Origin: an uncultured Sutterella sp.
GTDB taxonomy: Bacteria; Pseudomonadota; Gammaproteobacteria; Burkholderiales; Burkholderiaceae_F
Reading direction: 5' to 3'
Length of the DNA stretch: 41,677 bases
Assembly: GCA_900545275.1 (NCBI GenBank)
Contig: UQYG01000018.1
Location: 1-41,677, forward strand
Shown here: one piece after another, positions 39,632 to 41,677 of the stretch
Layout of the letters: every line of letters starts with the position of its first letter
Numbering within the stretch: position 1 is the first letter of the stretch
Position numbers and translations under genes: made by a program
The notes under the pieces: model-generated
Databases searched by the model: none
Seen by the model: only the letters and a program-made list of their open reading frames with translations
Told to the model about the DNA's origin: nothing

Positions 39632-41317
39632 TTAGAGAACGAAGTACTCGAGCTGCTCGGCCGCGGATCCGAGCGCCATGAGAGGAAGATAGGTGAGCGC
39701 CCCGAAAAGCAGGATCACAAAGGCCAGGAAGACCGCAAAGAACGGTCCGTTCGTCACGAGCGCCCCCTTCGTGTGCGGGGAGCGCCGCTCCAACCCCACG
39801 TCGCCCGCGAGCGCCAACAGGAAACCGAGCAGCCCGACGCGCCCCGCGATCATGGCGAGTCCCAACCCGATTTCAAAGAAGGGCGAGCTCGTGTCGAACC
39901 CTCCCATGGCCGAGCCGTTGTTGCTTGCGACCGACGCCCAGGCGTAGAGGATTTCCGTGTAGCCGTGCGCGCCGGGGTTCGCCACCGCCTCCTGCGCGAT
40001 CGGCGACAAAAGCGTCACGATGAGGCCCGTCAACGCGACGACCGGAATGACGAGCATCGCCGAAGCGGCGAGTTTGATGGTGGAGACGCCGATGCGCTTT
40101 CCAAGATATTCCGGCGCGCGCCCGATCATGAGGCCCGCCACGAAGACGGCGAGGACGATGTAGACGGAAACCGAACAAAAGCCCGCGCCCGACGACTCGA
40201 AGACGCCGCCCGTGAGCATAAGAAGAATGAGCACCATCCCCGCGCCCGGCGCGAGCGTGTCGAGAAGATTGTTGACGGCCCCCGTGCCGCTTGCGATCGA
40301 CGTCACCGTAAAGAGCGCCGTATGCGCGAGACCAAAGCGCGAGTCCTTGCCCTCCGTCATGAAGCCGCGCGCGTCGATCCCATACTGGGAGAGGAAGTCC
40401 CCGGCCGAAATTTCATCGTGCACGAAGGAAAAAAGCGCGAGCGAAAAAAGGAGCCACATCGCCCAGCGCAGGCTTCGGCCTTCCTTGGGGTCCCCCGTGA
40501 GCTTGCCGAACGTGTGCGTGAGCGCCACGGGAATGAGGAGCATGCTGACCGAGGCGGCGAAGTTGACGCCCGCGGACGGATTGGCGACGGGATGCGCGGA
40601 ATTCGCCCCGAAAAGCCCCGCGCCGATCGTGCCGATCGTCTTGACGGCTTCGCTCGAAGCGACGGGACCGATCAACTGCGTCACTTCCCTTCCCGCGGCG
40701 CTCACGACTTCCACGGGACCGAGCCAGGCCTGCGGAACGCCCATGACGAGGAGGAAGACCGCGTAGAGGGTGCAGAGCGGAAAGAGCACCCAGATGAGAA
40801 TGCGAAGAAGGTCCACCCAGAAGTTTCCGAGTACGTTCGTCGCCGAGAGCGCGAAGCCGCGCATGACGACGAAGGCGACCGCAATGCCGCTCGCCGTGGA
40901 GACGAACTCCGCGACGCCGATCCCGATCGCCTGCGAAAGAAGCGAGAGCGTGGTCTCGGGCGCATAGGCCTGCCAGGCCGTACCGGACACGAAGGAGGCC
41001 GCCGTATGCAGCGCCGTCACGAGGGGAACGCCCGCAAGTCCCGCGGGATTCCCTGGGAGATGCCCCTGCGCGAGCAGGACCGCCGTGAGAAAGACGAAGG
41101 CGAGAACGTGAAAAAGGAGAACCGAGAGCGCATATTCGCGCCAGCCCTCCTGCGCGTCGGGCTTAAGCCCGAAGGCCCTGAGGAGCCACCGATCGGCGGT
41201 CGCGACGCAGGCGGGGGCGCGCCCCTGCGCGAGGGGCAGCAGCCAAAGTCCCAGGAGCCTCGCCAGAAGAGCGAGCGTCAGGAGAAAGAGGAGGAAGAGT
41301 TCGAGCGTGTCGAGCAT
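39632..41317 (-). CDS. kdpA: potassium-transporting ATPase subunit KdpA
   Basis: This 561-residue membrane subunit binds and conducts K+. It resembles a four-fold repeated M1-P-M2 channel; pore-loop-like segments include VSTASGIAVAF, TIGAGLFGANSAHP, TSIASGTGAVNN and ASNNGSAMGGFD. About ten helices are predicted. The ATG at 41317 is chosen because the protein starts directly with the first helix (LDTLELFLLFLLTLALL) as in homologues; the frame extends 11 codons upstream into kdpF. Confidence 0.96.
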   Translation of the reverse strand: MLDTLELFLLFLLTLALLARLLGLWLLPLAQGRAPACVATADRWLLRAFGLKPDAQEGWREYALSVLLFHVLAFVFLTAVLLAQGHLPGNPAGLAGVPLVTALHTAASFVSGTAWQAYAPETTLSLLSQAIGIGVAEFVSTASGIAVAFVVMRGFALSATNVLGNFWVDLLRILIWVLFPLCTLYAVFLLVMGVPQAWLGPVEVVSAAGREVTQLIGPVASSEAVKTIGTIGAGLFGANSAHPVANPSAGVNFAASVSMLLIPVALTHTFGKLTGDPKEGRSLRWAMWLLFSLALFSFVHDEISAGDFLSQYGIDARGFMTEGKDSRFGLAHTALFTVTSIASGTGAVNNLLDTLAPGAGMVLILLMLTGGVFESSGAGFCSVSVYIVLAVFVAGLMIGRAPEYLGKRIGVSTIKLAASAMLVIPVVALTGLIVTLLSPIAQEAVANPGAHGYTEILYAWASVASNNGSAMGGFDTSSPFFEIGLGLAMIAGRVGLLGFLLALAGDVGLERRSPHTKGALVTNGPFFAVFLAFVILLFGALTYLPLMALGSAAEQLEYFVL

Positions 41318-41337
41318 GATTCGATACCGTAGAGGCC

Positions 41338-41415
41338 TCAGGCACGCCACAGTTCATAGAGCAGACGAAGGAGCAAAACGAGCACCGCCGCAAAAAAGAA
41401 AAGCGTATCGATCAC
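41338..41415 (-). CDS. kdpF: KdpF-like small membrane subunit
   Basis: This 25-residue peptide starts at GTG 41415 and reads IDTLFFFAAVLVLLLRLLYE before ending LWRA. It is a single hydrophobic helix, the size and position of KdpF (about 29 residues in E. coli), which stabilises the KdpABC complex. A ribosome site, GGGGAG, lies 9 nt upstream of the GTG. The stop is 20 nt before kdpA. The frame is open further upstream to 41589 but that part is not hydrophobic and lacks a ribosome site. Identity with known KdpF is low, as is usual for so short a protein. Confidence 0.7.
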   Translation of the reverse strand: MIDTLFFFAAVLVLLLRLLYELWRA

Positions 41416-41573
41416 TCGAAGCGACTCCCCGGAAATGAAGACAAACGGATCGGGCGCGCAGAGGGCGCGCAGAAAATGTCCCCACATGTTAGCCCATCGG
41501 GAAGATCTCGGGGCGCTCGCCCCGCCGCCGAGACGCCGCATCAGGAAAAACGAAGTTTTCTTTTCACATACCC

Positions 41574-41602
41574 TTGACAAATCTTCCAAATTTCGGTATA
41601 GT
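41574..41602 (+). promoter_or_regulatory. sigma-70 promoter of tRNA-Arg
   Basis: TTGACA (41574-41579), 17-bp spacer, TATAGT (41597-41602); expected start about 41609, 15 nt before the tRNA. Near-consensus, as expected for a stable RNA gene. Confidence 0.85.
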
Positions 41603-41623
41603 TCACGTCCTGCACTTCAGAAC

Positions 41624-41677
41624 GCGGCTGTAGCTCAGTTGGATAGAGTATCTGGCTACGAACCAGAGGGTCGTGGG
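41624..41677 (+). tRNA. tRNA-Arg(ACG), 5' part
   Basis: Acceptor GCGGCTG, D-arm with CTCAGTTGGATAGAG, and anticodon arm with loop CTACGAA are present; the window ends in the variable loop. The last 31 nt are identical to positions 1-31. Confidence 0.95.

Noticed and set aside
41416..41589. Longer version of the kdpF frame (83 residues)
   Set aside because: The upstream residues are polar and basic, with no ribosome site, and KdpF proteins are about 25-30 residues.

Overview
The window looks like a chromosomal stretch of a Gram-negative, GC-rich betaproteobacterium of the Burkholderiales, most likely Sutterellaceae (Sutterella/Parasutterella-like gut bacteria). The reasons are the pyrG-kdsA-eno-ftsB gene order typical of Betaproteobacteria, the strong G/C third-position bias of the core genes, and the anaerobic metabolism (membrane formate dehydrogenase, periplasmic asparaginase, dicarboxylate/amino-acid transporters). 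This assignment is inference from gene order and content; no 16S gene is present. Both ends of the window are the same tRNA-Arg(ACG) gene (31 identical bases), so this is either a contig broken at a repeated tRNA or a sequence whose ends overlap.

Left third (about 143-13132): a genomic island inserted in the 3' end of tRNA-Ser(GCT). A 16-bp copy of the tRNA 3' end is repeated at 13117-13132, and two pairs of CTCATACA(C/T) repeats lie inside the two ends. The island's own tyrosine integrase (11790-12983) sits next to the right end. The cargo is composite. First comes a prophage remnant on the minus strand (tail-fibre assembly-like protein, small zinc-ribbon protein, holin, endolysin, hypothetical, Rz with embedded Rz1). 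Next are a second tyrosine recombinase, a decayed tail-fibre 3' region with two C-terminal cassettes facing each other between 17-bp inverted repeats (shufflon-like), and an IS256-family insertion. Then follows an AT-rich two-gene cassette, a 5-methylcytosine methyltransferase and a 710-residue GHKL ATPase carrying a C-terminal Shedu-like PD-(D/E)XK nuclease, which is probably a defence or restriction system. Last are phage-type genes: an AntA/KilAC antirepressor, SSB, a hypothetical and an HTH protein.

Immediately right of the island lies an orphan type I-E CRISPR adaptation module: cas1 and cas2 with a four-repeat array placed upstream of cas1. No cas3 or Cascade gene is in the window.

The rest is core genome. 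15149-21779 encodes a formate dehydrogenase-N/O-type complex (alpha with Cys instead of selenocysteine, beta, gamma) with its maturation factors FdhE and FdhD. Then come a Na+/dicarboxylate-type symporter, an APC amino-acid permease, the ftsB-eno-kdsA-pyrG cluster, a CDF metal efflux protein, argG, a secreted L-asparaginase, and a kdpFABCD potassium-uptake operon that ends at the sensor kinase with no adjacent kdpE. A perfect sigma-70-type promoter drives the terminal tRNA-Arg.

The most interesting items are the methyltransferase plus GHKL-Shedu fusion pair, the shufflon-like tail-fibre region with a G12 tract, and the orphan cas1-cas2 array.
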